From Myxococcales bacterium (GTDB lineage Bacteria; Myxococcota; UBA4151), in the NCBI GenBank assembly GCA_002722845.1, contig PBND01000075.1, forward strand, positions 1-32,940: a stretch of 32,940 nt of DNA, in the 5' to 3' direction. The notes beneath the pieces are model-generated. The model searched no databases. It saw nothing but the letters and a program-made list of their open reading frames with translations, and was not told the DNA's origin. The position numbers and the translations under genes are program-made. Shown here in pieces: positions 24,320-31,661 of this stretch; within the stretch, counting starts at the first letter, position 1, and every line of letters starts with the position of its first letter.

Positions 24320-25584
24320 CATCTGGTTACGCGGTTTCCTCCCTTGGGTTGACTGACCAGGACCCCATCGTCGCGGCGGCTGTGCAAGCGGAAATCCGTC
24401 GGCAGCAAGAGGGCATCGAACTGATCGCGAGTGAGAACTACGTCAGCCCGGCCGTCCTCCAGGCCGCGGGCAGTGTGTTCACAAACAAATATGCTGAGGG
24501 TTACCCTGGGCGGCGCTATTACGGTGGCTGTGTGCACGCTGACGAGGTGGAGCAACTCGCGATCGATCGGGCCAAGGAGCTCTTTGGCGCCGAAGCGGCC
24601 AATGTCCAGGCTCACAGTGGTTCTCAGGCCAATATGGCCGTCTACATGGCCTTGCTAAAACCCGGGGATACAGTCCTTGCGATGAGCCTGGACCATGGGG
24701 GTCACCTGACCCACGGTTCACCGGTGAACTTCTCTGGCCGGCTCTACAATATCGTTGCGTACGGCGTCGACCGGGAGACCGAGCGAATCGACTACGAAGA
24801 GGTCGAGCGCCTAGCCCATGAGCACCAGCCCAAAATGATCATCGCTGGTGCATCAGCCTACCCAAGAGCTTTGGATTTCGCTCGTTTCCGCAGCATTGCC
24901 GATGGGGTGGGGGCCAAATTGATGGTGGATATGGCCCATATTGCGGGGCTCGTTGCGGCAGGCGTGCATCAGAGCCCAGTGCCCTTTGCAGACTTCGTCA
25001 CCACGACAACCCACAAGACGCTCCGGGGCCCCCGAGGCGGCCTTATCCTGGGTCGAGCCGAGGAGTTCAAAAAGGTGAACTCTCGCATCTTTCCGGGGAT
25101 CCAGGGCGGTCCCCTCGTCCATGTGATCGCCGCCAAAGCGGTTGCACTGAAAGAAGCAGCCGATGCCTCTTTTGTCGACTATGCGAAGGCTGTGGTCGCC
25201 AACGCTCAGGCTTTTGCGACGAGCCTGAGCGATGGGGGCCTACGCCTGGTCAGTGGGGGGACGGATAACCACTTGGTATGCGTCGACGTCCGGCCCGCTG
25301 GTCTGACAGGCAAAGCGGCGGAAGCAATTCTGCAGGCCGCAGATATTACGACCAATAAGAATATGATCCCCTTTGACCCCGAGACGCCCTTCGTCACCTC
25401 TGGGCTGCGGCTAGGCACCCCGGCGATGACAAGTCGCGGAATGGGAACGGCCGAATTTACCCAAATGGGTGTGTGGATTGCCGAGCTGCTCCGGGATCCG
25501 GACAATAGCGACCGTCAGCAGCAGGTCCGGGATGAAGTCCATCGTCTCTGCGCAGGTTTTCCGCTGCCTTACCCACTGGACTGA
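24316..25584 (+). CDS. glyA: Serine hydroxymethyltransferase
   Basis: A 422-residue PLP enzyme of normal length. [13 protein letters not shown], the YPGRRYYGG segment and the PLP lysine K234 in [14 protein letters not shown] are all present, as is [14 protein letters not shown]. It converts serine and tetrahydrofolate to glycine and methylene-THF in the cytoplasm. The ATG overlaps the rpiB TGA (ATGA). The 75 bases after it lead to the receiver gene; I see no strong terminator there, so read-through into the downstream genes is likely. Confidence 0.97.
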   Translation: MTSGYAVSSLGLTDQDPIVAAAVQAEIRRQQEGIELIASENYVSPAVLQAAGSVFTNKYAEGYPGRRYYGGCVHADEVEQLAIDRAKELFGAEAANVQAHSGSQANMAVYMALLKPGDTVLAMSLDHGGHLTHGSPVNFSGRLYNIVAYGVDRETERIDYEEVERLAHEHQPKMIIAGASAYPRALDFARFRSIADGVGAKLMVDMAHIAGLVAAGVHQSPVPFADFVTTTTHKTLRGPRGGLILGRAEEFKKVNSRIFPGIQGGPLVHVIAAKAVALKEAADASFVDYAKAVVANAQAFATSLSDGGLRLVSGGTDNHLVCVDVRPAGLTGKAAEAILQAADITTNKNMIPFDPETPFVTSGLRLGTPAMTSRGMGTAEFTQMGVWIAELLRDPDNSDRQQQVRDEVHRLCAGFPLPYPLD

Positions 25585-25659
25585 CGGGGTGATATCTCAC
25601 GGCGCTGGTGCCATGTCACCGGGGTCCTTTTAGGCTGGCTACCGGGGGGGCTGAGCGCT

Positions 25660-26052
25660 ATGGCTGGGCCGATGGAAAAGCCGACTCGACAGATTATGGT
25701 TGTGGATGACAACGCCGTTCTGCGGCGTTTGCTCACGACTGTGTTGAAGTTGCGTGGTTTTGAGGTCCTGACCGCCGAAAATGGTGAGGTGGCCCTGGAT
25801 ATGCTCGCCAACGGAGCAAATGGTGTCAGCATGATGATCGTCGATGTTCGGATGCCTCGATTAGATGGCATCGGCGTTTTGAAGGCTGTGAAGCGAGAGC
25901 ACGCTGAGATTCCCGTGGTGATGTTGACGATCCCAGACGAAGCCGATCGGGCCGATGAAGCCCGTCAACTTGGGGCGGAAGACTTTCTCATCAAGCCCGT
26001 CGACCCAGGGTCGTTGATGGCGGTGGTGGAGCGAGTCATCGGCAACGCGTGA
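25660..26052 (+). CDS. Single-domain response regulator (CheY-like receiver)
   Basis: A 130-residue receiver domain with no output domain. Acidic pair in VVDDN (14-18), phosphoacceptor D62 in MIVDVRMP, T90 in VVMLT and K112 in LIKPVD are all present, so it should be phosphorylated by a histidine kinase, none of which is in this window. The stop overlaps the ribD GTG start (GTGA), so the two are translationally coupled. In many deltaproteobacteria nrdR occupies the position between glyA and ribD; here this gene does. A second ATG at 25672 is a possible start. Function could be chemotaxis-like or part of a phosphorelay; the sequence does not say. Confidence 0.93.
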   Translation: MAGPMEKPTRQIMVVDDNAVLRRLLTTVLKLRGFEVLTAENGEVALDMLANGANGVSMMIVDVRMPRLDGIGVLKAVKREHAEIPVVMLTIPDEADRADEARQLGAEDFLIKPVDPGSLMAVVERVIGNA

Positions 26053-27197
26053 GCGCTGATTTGAACGAGGATGACCGCTTCATGGGCTTGGCCCTTGAAG
26101 CCGGCTTAACGGGACTTGGGCGCGCGGCGCCCAACCCTTGTGTGGGTGCACTTCTCGTTAAGGATGGTCGAGTGCTCGCCCGGGGTGGGCATCGTTTTGA
26201 TGGTGGGCCGCACGCAGAATCTGTGGTGCTGTCGCAAGCGGGGACCGATGCCCGAGGAGCGACGCTTTACGTGACGCTTGAGCCTTGCTGCCATGTAGGA
26301 CGTCAGCCCCCCTGTACAGAGGCGATCCAGGCAGCCGGCATTCGGGAGGTTGTTGTCGGCATGGTCGATCCAGACCCACGCATGAGTGGGCGGGGTATCC
26401 AGCACTTGACCCAGCAGGGGATCCGCTTGCGCGTCGGTGTTCGCCAGGAGGATTGTGAAGCGCTCGATCCGGGCTACATCCACCGCCAAGAAGAGGGCCG
26501 TCCCAGGGTGGTGTTAAAGACCGCTGCGACCCTTGAGGGGAACGTGGCCACCCAGAGTGGTCATAGTCAGTGGATCACCGGGGCGACGGCCCGCGGCCTG
26601 GGCCATGAACTTCGAGCTCGGGTGGGGGCGGTCATGATTGGTCGGGGCACGCTTGAAGCCGACCAGCCTCGGCTGACAGCCCGGTTTGACGGACACACCC
26701 CTTGGTGGCGGCTCGACAATGACTACCAGCCGAAACGCCTGGTGGTCGGCGGTGCTCGGTGTGATCACGAACTCCCCGCGGAAGGCGGTGCTCGGTGGTA
26801 CTTAGGTCCGGGGCTTGGCTCGAGTTTTGAGCGCTACCTCGATCTGCCTCGCCTCAGTGGTGGGGAGGTGAACTGGCCCAGTGCCTTGAGGCGATTGGCC
26901 AAGGAAGGGGTCAACGCGGTTCTCGTGGAAGGGGGCCCCCAACTTGCTGGGTCCTTGATGCGCGCCGGCGTCGTCGATGAATGGCTCGCTTTTACTGCAC
27001 CCGCGACCTTGGGAGGCCAGGGCCGAGCAGCGCTGGCTGGCGACGGCACCGATCACATGACCGGGGCGACCCGGGGCCAGGTCGAACTGGTGGAGCGTTT
27101 GGGCGATGATGTCTTGGTGTGGACGCGATTTAGGGAGGGGCCCTCGTTTGCAGCTCAAGAGAAGCTGCTAAGGTGCCTCCGAGGGGAGATGGAATGA
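26049..27197 (+). CDS. ribD: Bifunctional riboflavin biosynthesis protein RibD (deaminase/reductase)
   Basis: A 382-residue protein with two domains. The N-terminal deaminase (1-145) has zinc ligands H55, C80 and C89 and catalytic E57 (HAE and PCCHVGRQPPC). The C-terminal reductase (150-370) has VLKTAATLEGNVA, WITGATAR and VLVEGGPQLAGSLM. It carries out the second and third steps of riboflavin synthesis. The GTG start overlaps the receiver stop, and the stop overlaps the downstream lipoprotein ATG (ATGA). The ribE, ribBA and ribH genes that often follow are absent here. Confidence 0.96.
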   Translation: MSADLNEDDRFMGLALEAGLTGLGRAAPNPCVGALLVKDGRVLARGGHRFDGGPHAESVVLSQAGTDARGATLYVTLEPCCHVGRQPPCTEAIQAAGIREVVVGMVDPDPRMSGRGIQHLTQQGIRLRVGVRQEDCEALDPGYIHRQEEGRPRVVLKTAATLEGNVATQSGHSQWITGATARGLGHELRARVGAVMIGRGTLEADQPRLTARFDGHTPWWRLDNDYQPKRLVVGGARCDHELPAEGGARWYLGPGLGSSFERYLDLPRLSGGEVNWPSALRRLAKEGVNAVLVEGGPQLAGSLMRAGVVDEWLAFTAPATLGGQGRAALAGDGTDHMTGATRGQVELVERLGDDVLVWTRFREGPSFAAQEKLLRCLRGEME

Positions 27198-28282
27198 GAC
27201 CTCTGGTTCTTGCGATGCTCATGACGGTGGTCGCTTGCCCTGGTGGTGGCGACAACCCGGCCGATGCGGGCGCTTCGATCGATGCGAGCCGGCCGGATCT
27301 TGGCCCGCCGCCTTTTGATGCGGGCTTTGCTGGTACTCTTGGTAGCTTGTGCAGCCAAACAGCGGACTGCCTCGACCATCGACAGCGCTGTTATGTGGGG
27401 ACGGCGAACGGTAGTTTTCCCCGTTGCACCGTTGACTGCAACGACCTGGAGGACTGCATCGACTTCGCCCAGGGCGCGAGCATCTCCCTCGACGATACGG
27501 ACTGTGCTCGGCCGGCCAACTCTTCTGGTAGCCGTCGATTCTGCGTCCAGAGTCCAGGGCGGGGCGGTGGAACCGAGCCGGATGCGGGGGTTTCCGATGG
27601 CGGAGAAGGCCTCGATGCGGCCGGCGATGTGGGGCCCTTGGATGCGGGACCTCAGCCCGATCTGGGGCCTGGTCAGGTCCCGGGGACCTACTGCACTCGC
27701 GCCGATCACTGTCGTGGCCAACGGTGCTTGGCCGGGGAGACCGGCGACCCCCGCTGTGCGGCATCCTGTGAGCAGGCTGTTGACTGCGTCGACTGGGCCA
27801 CCATCGCCCAACTGGACATGGACCGTGTCGGCTGCCTTGAGCATGAGACCGGGCGCTACTGTGGTGAGGTACGCCGGGTCCCCTCGGTGGGCTGGAATGC
27901 CGACCTCGTGACTCGGCTTCACGGTGTATCTGGTCGTGTCCGCATTGATGAAGGACCGGCTTTGACCTTTCGGCGTTTTCATTACGATGGCTCTGCTCAT
28001 GGTTTAGACGTCGTTCTTGCCCTGAGTTTGGGTGACCCCGAAATCGCGGCGGCGGAGGGGCGTCTGATCGTCGTCAAAGGGAGGATGACCTGTCGTATTC
28101 AGGGTTGTCCGGACGATCATCCTTGTCTCCCGAATGGGAATTGTAATGGGGCTCAGTTTACCGTTCCCATGCCCGAAGGGGTTCAGTTCCAAGATTTTGA
28201 TCATGTCACGGTCTTCGACCGGGCCGCTGGAGCGAACGGGACGGCCTTTGCCACCGGTGAGTTCCAGCCGTCACAACCCTAG
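27194..28282 (+). CDS. Lipoprotein with two copies of an eight-cysteine module
   Basis: A 362-residue protein. The signal peptide MRPLVLAMLMTVVAC gives lipidated C15, followed by an Asp/Ala/Gly/Pro spacer. Residues 53-117 and 167-223 are two copies of a module with eight cysteines each and shared text (FPRC/DPRC, EDCIDFA/VDCVDWA, GSRRFC/GRYC). A second Asp/Gly-rich spacer (120-163) joins them. The C-terminal 140 residues are beta-rich and contain three more cysteines (CRIQGCPDDHPC) plus a fourth. The protein should be secreted and disulfide-bonded on the envelope; function unknown. The ATG at 27194 overlaps the ribD stop and is chosen for the lipobox; the sequence GAGGGGAGATGGA just upstream is a good ribosome-binding site. 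Confidence 0.87.
   Translation: MRPLVLAMLMTVVACPGGGDNPADAGASIDASRPDLGPPPFDAGFAGTLGSLCSQTADCLDHRQRCYVGTANGSFPRCTVDCNDLEDCIDFAQGASISLDDTDCARPANSSGSRRFCVQSPGRGGGTEPDAGVSDGGEGLDAAGDVGPLDAGPQPDLGPGQVPGTYCTRADHCRGQRCLAGETGDPRCAASCEQAVDCVDWATIAQLDMDRVGCLEHETGRYCGEVRRVPSVGWNADLVTRLHGVSGRVRIDEGPALTFRRFHYDGSAHGLDVVLALSLGDPEIAAAEGRLIVVKGRMTCRIQGCPDDHPCLPNGNCNGAQFTVPMPEGVQFQDFDHVTVFDRAAGANGTAFATGEFQPSQP
27341..27544 (+). repeat. Eight-cysteine module, copy 1
   Basis: Encodes residues 50-117 of the lipoprotein. Cysteines are at 53, 59, 66, 78, 82, 88, 104 and 117, giving intervals 6, 7, 12, 4, 6, 16 and 13. Copy 2 lies about 114 residues further on. Confidence 0.8.
27683..27862 (+). repeat. Eight-cysteine module, copy 2
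   Basis: Encodes residues 164-223. Cysteines are at 167, 173, 178, 188, 192, 198, 214 and 223, giving intervals 6, 5, 10, 4, 6, 16 and 9. The 6-...-4-6-16 framework is identical to copy 1, with shorter loops elsewhere. Confidence 0.8.
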
Positions 28283-28292
28283 GAGCCTGCTG

Positions 28293-28793
28293 ATGCGTTG
28301 GATGCTGTTCCTGTTTGCTGGAAGTCTTGGCTGTGCTCACGGCGGCGACCTCGTGAGCCAGCCCCCTGGAACCGAGAAGACGGAGGTGGTGGCTGAGAAG
28401 ATTGGGCCGACACCGACCGCTGAGGAGGTGGAAGCCACCAGCCTGCTCGACATCAGAAGCCAGCTTCGACTGGCGATGCCGACGATCCAGAGTTGCTACG
28501 AGGGCTTCCTGACACCCGAATCGCATCCGGCCGTCGAACTAGAGCTCGTCCTCTTGGCCGATAAGGAGGGGATCGTTCATGGTTTGAGAGTGGAGCGGAT
28601 CGAGCCGGATATTCCGGGCCTTGTCGCCTGTTTCACGCCCCGCCTCATCAAGGTCCGCCTGCCGCCTAGCGACGAGCCTCAAGAACTGGCCTTCCCCGTG
28701 AAGTTGACGCCGACGGCTGGTTTGGGGGCGACTCCTTCCATCAACACGATGGAAGCACCCCCTAACCAGGGGCCACCCGAGGGCAGTCCCTAA
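28293..28793 (+). CDS. Lipoprotein with AgmX/PglI C-terminal-like domain
   Basis: A 166-residue protein. MRWMLFLFAGSLGC is a lipoprotein signal with C14. Residues about 52-138 follow the pattern of the AgmX/PglI C-terminal domain of myxobacteria: a helix ending IQSCYE (C68), beta strands with LADKEGIVHGLRV, a second cysteine in VACF (C113) and a closing AFPVKL. This domain is TonB-like and found in gliding-motility and envelope proteins; the identification is by pattern and moderate. AGGAG at 28281-28285 sets the ATG. It starts 10 bases after the preceding lipoprotein stop, so it is the last gene of that operon, and its stop overlaps the convergent gene by four bases. Confidence 0.82.
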   Translation: MRWMLFLFAGSLGCAHGGDLVSQPPGTEKTEVVAEKIGPTPTAEEVEATSLLDIRSQLRLAMPTIQSCYEGFLTPESHPAVELELVLLADKEGIVHGLRVERIEPDIPGLVACFTPRLIKVRLPPSDEPQELAFPVKLTPTAGLGATPSINTMEAPPNQGPPEGSP

Positions 28794-29218
28794 CTCTCTG
28801 CAGGAAAGTCGGCTTCGGGCGATTCCCCGAGCCATTGTGCAGCCTGACGTTCGGCCGCAAGGTCCCGACGCCGGCCCCGGAGGCAGATGTCCACATCGCG
28901 AAAGGCATGGGCCACAAAGCGGGCCTGGGGCCGCAACATGCGACCAGAGGCGAAGAACTCACTAAGATAGGCGTCGAAAAAGTCGACGAGCAGGAACAAG
29001 GCATCGTCTTGATCTTGCGGGACCTTCGTTTCAATGAGCGATTGCCAAACCCAGCGTTGGGTCTCATCGGCTCGGTCGAGCCGGAGGGTAAGGCGGACAT
29101 GATCCTCGTGGCGCTCGTGGTCGGCCTGGAACACTTCGTCCTCAAGAAAGCCTGCGTAGCGGCTGCTCAGCGTCGCTGCGAAGAGGCGCTCTGTTTCCTG
29201 ATTGAAAGGATCACTCAT
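28790..29218 (-). CDS. Conserved-looking small protein of unknown function
   Basis: A 142-residue soluble protein I do not recognise. It is rich in charged residues with predicted helices (FNQETERLFAATLSSRYAGF, LLVDFFDAYLSEFFASG) and a basic patch CLRGRRRDLAAERQ near 112-125. No signal peptide or cysteine pair is present. The ATG shares one base with the pyrE stop (TGATG), so it is translationally coupled to pyrE and is the last gene of the bactofilin-pyrE operon. It is probably real, given the tight coupling and the lack of another gene here, but a function cannot be proposed. Confidence 0.75.
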   Translation of the reverse strand: MSDPFNQETERLFAATLSSRYAGFLEDEVFQADHERHEDHVRLTLRLDRADETQRWVWQSLIETKVPQDQDDALFLLVDFFDAYLSEFFASGRMLRPQARFVAHAFRDVDICLRGRRRDLAAERQAAQWLGESPEADFPAES

Positions 29219-29781
29219 CAGGGAAAATGACTCCGCTTAAACACGGACCGTACCTCAAGGCCCGTTTGGTCCTCGAGGGCTTCACAGCCCCCTTCTTCCC
29301 GGTCGACGAGGACGAAGACGGCCTTCGGAAGATGGCCTGCGTCGAGCAAGCGGTCGATGGCAGCGACGGCCGATTGACCACTGGTGACAACATCCTCGAC
29401 CACGACGACTGAAAGGTGTTCGTCGAGGGCGGCATCGCCTTCGACACCCTTGTTTGCGCCATGGTCTTTGGCTGACTTGCGGACGTAAAGGGCTGGCAGC
29501 TCGCGGCCCCGCTGCGCTGCGGTGAGACTGATCGCACTGGCAAGGGGGCAGCCACCCAACGCTGCGCCCGCAACGGCATCGAAGGGCCGCCCGCGTTCCG
29601 CTTCTTCCGCCTCGATGGCTGCGAGCATCGTTTCTCCCACCAGCAGGTGTCCCCGGCCCGACAGGGTGCTCTGGCGACAGTCGATATAAAAATCACTGGT
29701 CCGCCCGGAGGATAAGGTCACTTTTCTTCGCTCGAAGCTGCGTTCAACGAGGAGGTCTAAGAGTTCTTTTTTAGCGCTCAT
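29218..29781 (-). CDS. pyrE: Orotate phosphoribosyltransferase
   Basis: A 187-residue type I phosphoribosyltransferase. GRTSDFYIDCR (26-36), the flexible loop RKSAKDHGANKGVEG (101-115) and the PRPP motif VVVVEDVVTSGQS (125-137) identify PyrE. It joins orotate to PRPP to give OMP in pyrimidine synthesis. The ATG lies inside the last codons of the bactofilin gene (11-base overlap) and its ribosome-binding site GGAGAG is part of that reading frame, so expression is tied to the upstream gene. The stop overlaps the next start by one base. Confidence 0.95.
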   Translation of the reverse strand: MSAKKELLDLLVERSFERRKVTLSSGRTSDFYIDCRQSTLSGRGHLLVGETMLAAIEAEEAERGRPFDAVAGAALGGCPLASAISLTAAQRGRELPALYVRKSAKDHGANKGVEGDAALDEHLSVVVVEDVVTSGQSAVAAIDRLLDAGHLPKAVFVLVDREEGGCEALEDQTGLEVRSVFKRSHFP

Positions 29782-30310
29782 CGCTCTCTCCAGGAGTAAG
29801 GGTCATATGGCTTAGGTCGGGTGCTTTTGGCGGACGACGAGGAGCCCTGCGGGGACGACGCGTTACCTGTTCTGGTTGGGAGGCATCAGCATCGCTCTCG
29901 CCTGTTGTGGGCCTTGGGCGATGGCCTTCGGCAGGCCTAGAGGCAGTTCGCGGAACCCATGAGGGGGCGGGGGCGACCCGTGGATCGTGTCCAGGGAGGG
30001 CTTCCGGTGGGCGGGAGTCAAGTCGGCCGTGGATGGTGCAGCCATCAGCGAGGCTAATGGCCGGCGCCTGAATTCCGCCAAGGGCTTGGCCTTCATGGGC
30101 GACCTGGACCCGGGCCGCTCGAATGGGACCTTCGACCGTCCCAGAAACATGCACATCATCGGCCGTGACACCGCCTTCGATATGGCCGCCGGGTAAGATG
30201 TGAACGATCTGCCCGAGTACCTGTCCTTGGACTCGACCGGCCACCTCAAGATGCAGCCCTTCTAGGGAGCCCTGAATGGTGGTCTGGGCGTCGACGAATG
30301 TGCGATCCAA
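29771..30310 (-). CDS. Bactofilin (polymer-forming cytoskeletal protein)
   Basis: From a TTG at 30310 this is a 179-residue protein. Residues about 8-95 are a right-handed beta-helix bactofilin core of short repeating strands (TTIQGSLEGLHLEVAGRVQG, HIEGGVTADDVHVSGTVEG, ISLADGCTIHGRL). The C-terminal half is a Pro/Arg-rich disordered tail, ending in RRPRRAPRRPPKAPD. Bactofilins polymerise without nucleotides and organise envelope growth, stalks or chromosomes. The reading frame continues upstream to an ATG at 30430 and a GTG at 30508, but those would overlap the divergent gene starting at 30387; the TTG has GAGGA seven bases upstream. It is followed by pyrE with an 11-base overlap. Confidence 0.82.
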   Translation of the reverse strand: MDRTFVDAQTTIQGSLEGLHLEVAGRVQGQVLGQIVHILPGGHIEGGVTADDVHVSGTVEGPIRAARVQVAHEGQALGGIQAPAISLADGCTIHGRLDSRPPEALPGHDPRVAPAPSWVPRTASRPAEGHRPRPTTGESDADASQPEQVTRRPRRAPRRPPKAPDLSHMTLTPGESDER

Positions 30311-30317
30311 AATGAGG

Positions 30318-30322
30318 TCCTC
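30318..30322 (-). promoter_or_regulatory. Ribosome-binding site supporting a TTG start for bactofilin
   Basis: On the minus strand GAGGA ends seven bases before TTG at 30310-30308. It favours this start over ATG 30430. The site sits in a short palindrome (GAGGTCCTC), so chance cannot be excluded. Confidence 0.45.
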
Positions 30323-30386
30323 AAGTTCGAAGCAATTGATCCCGTTATCTGCTAGTTGCCACTCGTTGGCGTTCGGAGAAAGGCCT

Positions 30387-30734
30387 ATGCGATCTGTTTT
30401 CAAATGGACACTTGCTTTGGGGCTCTTCATCTCGGCCACGTCCGCCGTTGGCGCACCCCGTCTCGCCCAGTTGCCTAACGAGGCGAGGGAGGTTGAAGGC
30501 CAGACCAATCTGTATCTTTATCGCAGGGGCCAGGACTGGAAGCGCCTCGTGAAATGGGTCTACCGGAATTATGGCAAGCAAAGCCGTATCGACCCGGTGA
30601 GTTTCGCTGGTGGGATTCCCCTGCTGACAGTCGAGTCCAAGAACCCGAAGTTCAAGTGGACCCATGTCCATTTCTTCAAGGTTCGAAACAAGATCTTCAT
30701 CTCCGTGGTTCCCAAGGAACCCAAGGACAGCTAA
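30387..30734 (+). CDS. Small exported protein of unknown function
   Basis: A 115-residue protein. MRSVFKWTLALGLFISATSAVG is a clear secretory signal peptide with cleavage likely near residues 20-23. The mature part of about 92 residues is basic and aromatic (LYLYRRGQDWKRLVKWVYRNYG, KFKWTHVHFFKVRNKIFISVV) and cysteine-free, so it is periplasmic or secreted. GGAGAAAGG (30374-30382) is a strong ribosome-binding site five bases from the ATG; an in-frame start further upstream at 30276 would hide the signal peptide. It lies 33 bp before glyQ on the same strand. I do not recognise the family. Confidence 0.8.
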   Translation: MRSVFKWTLALGLFISATSAVGAPRLAQLPNEAREVEGQTNLYLYRRGQDWKRLVKWVYRNYGKQSRIDPVSFAGGIPLLTVESKNPKFKWTHVHFFKVRNKIFISVVPKEPKDS

Positions 30735-30767
30735 CAGCCCACCGCTCAAGGCAAAGGGGAGGCGGCA

Positions 30768-31661
30768 GTGCTGCAGCCGGAGACGTATTTTCAGGATTTG
30801 GTGCTGGCGCTCCAGGCCTTCTGGGCGGAGCGCGGCTGTATGATCGGCCAGCCCACCGACTTAGAAGTCGGCGCCGGTACGTTCTCGAAGCATACCTTTC
30901 TGCGCTCTCTGGGGCCTGAGCCCTGGAACACCGCCTACGTCGAGCCATGTCGCCGACCCACTGACGGCCGCTACGGGGAGAACCCCAATCGATTACAGCA
31001 CTATTATCAGTTTCAAGTGCTGATGAAGCCTGCACCCATCGACGTCCAGGCAACCTACCTCGAGATGATGGAGGCCATTGGGATCGATCCTGAGTTGCAC
31101 GACATTCGCTTTGTCGAAGACGACTGGGAATCCCCCACTCTTGGTGCTTGGGGGCTGGGCTGGGAGGTCTGGCTCAACGGCATGGAGATGACCCAGTTCA
31201 CCTATTTTCAACAGGTGGGCGGTTTCGATCTTAATCCGGTCAGTGTGGAACTCACCCTCGGTATTGAGCGCATTGCGATGTACTTACAGGGCGTCGACTC
31301 GGTCTATGACCTCATGTGGTCCCCAGGGCTCACCTATGGCGATGTCCACCACCGGGATGAGGTCGAGTACTCCAAATACAATTTTGAGACGGCCGACGTG
31401 GAGCTCCAACGGGACCTTTTCAATCGCTTTGAAGCAGAGTGCAGCGCCTGTTTGGAGCAGTCCTTGGTGATTCCAGCCTATGACTACACCTTGAAGTGCA
31501 GTCATGCCTTCAACATGCTCGATGCCCGGGGCGCCATCTCCGTGACCGAGCGTCAAGGCTACATCGGTCGGGTGCGCAAGCTGGCTCGCCAAGTGGCCGT
31601 GGCCTGGGTGGAAGAACGGGAACGACTGGGTCACCCCCTGGTGAAGGGGGAGGGACCATGA
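30768..31661 (+). CDS. glyQ: Glycyl-tRNA synthetase alpha subunit
   Basis: A 297-residue class II synthetase subunit of the alpha2beta2 type. It opens [19 protein letters not shown] and carries [19 protein letters not shown], motif 2 region [20 protein letters not shown] and [19 protein letters not shown]. It forms the catalytic core that activates glycine with ATP. The start is GTG at 30768, set by AAAGGGGAGG at 30753-30762 with a five-base spacer. Its TGA overlaps the glyS ATG (ATGA), the usual glyQS operon. Confidence 0.97.
   Translation: MLQPETYFQDLVLALQAFWAERGCMIGQPTDLEVGAGTFSKHTFLRSLGPEPWNTAYVEPCRRPTDGRYGENPNRLQHYYQFQVLMKPAPIDVQATYLEMMEAIGIDPELHDIRFVEDDWESPTLGAWGLGWEVWLNGMEMTQFTYFQQVGGFDLNPVSVELTLGIERIAMYLQGVDSVYDLMWSPGLTYGDVHHRDEVEYSKYNFETADVELQRDLFNRFEAECSACLEQSLVIPAYDYTLKCSHAFNMLDARGAISVTERQGYIGRVRKLARQVAVAWVEERERLGHPLVKGEGP

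Noticed and set aside
25587-25635. Imperfect inverted repeat (GGTGA ... TCACC) after glyA as a terminator
   Set aside because: The stem is only five pairs with a long interior and is followed by GGGGTCCTTTTAGG rather than a T run.
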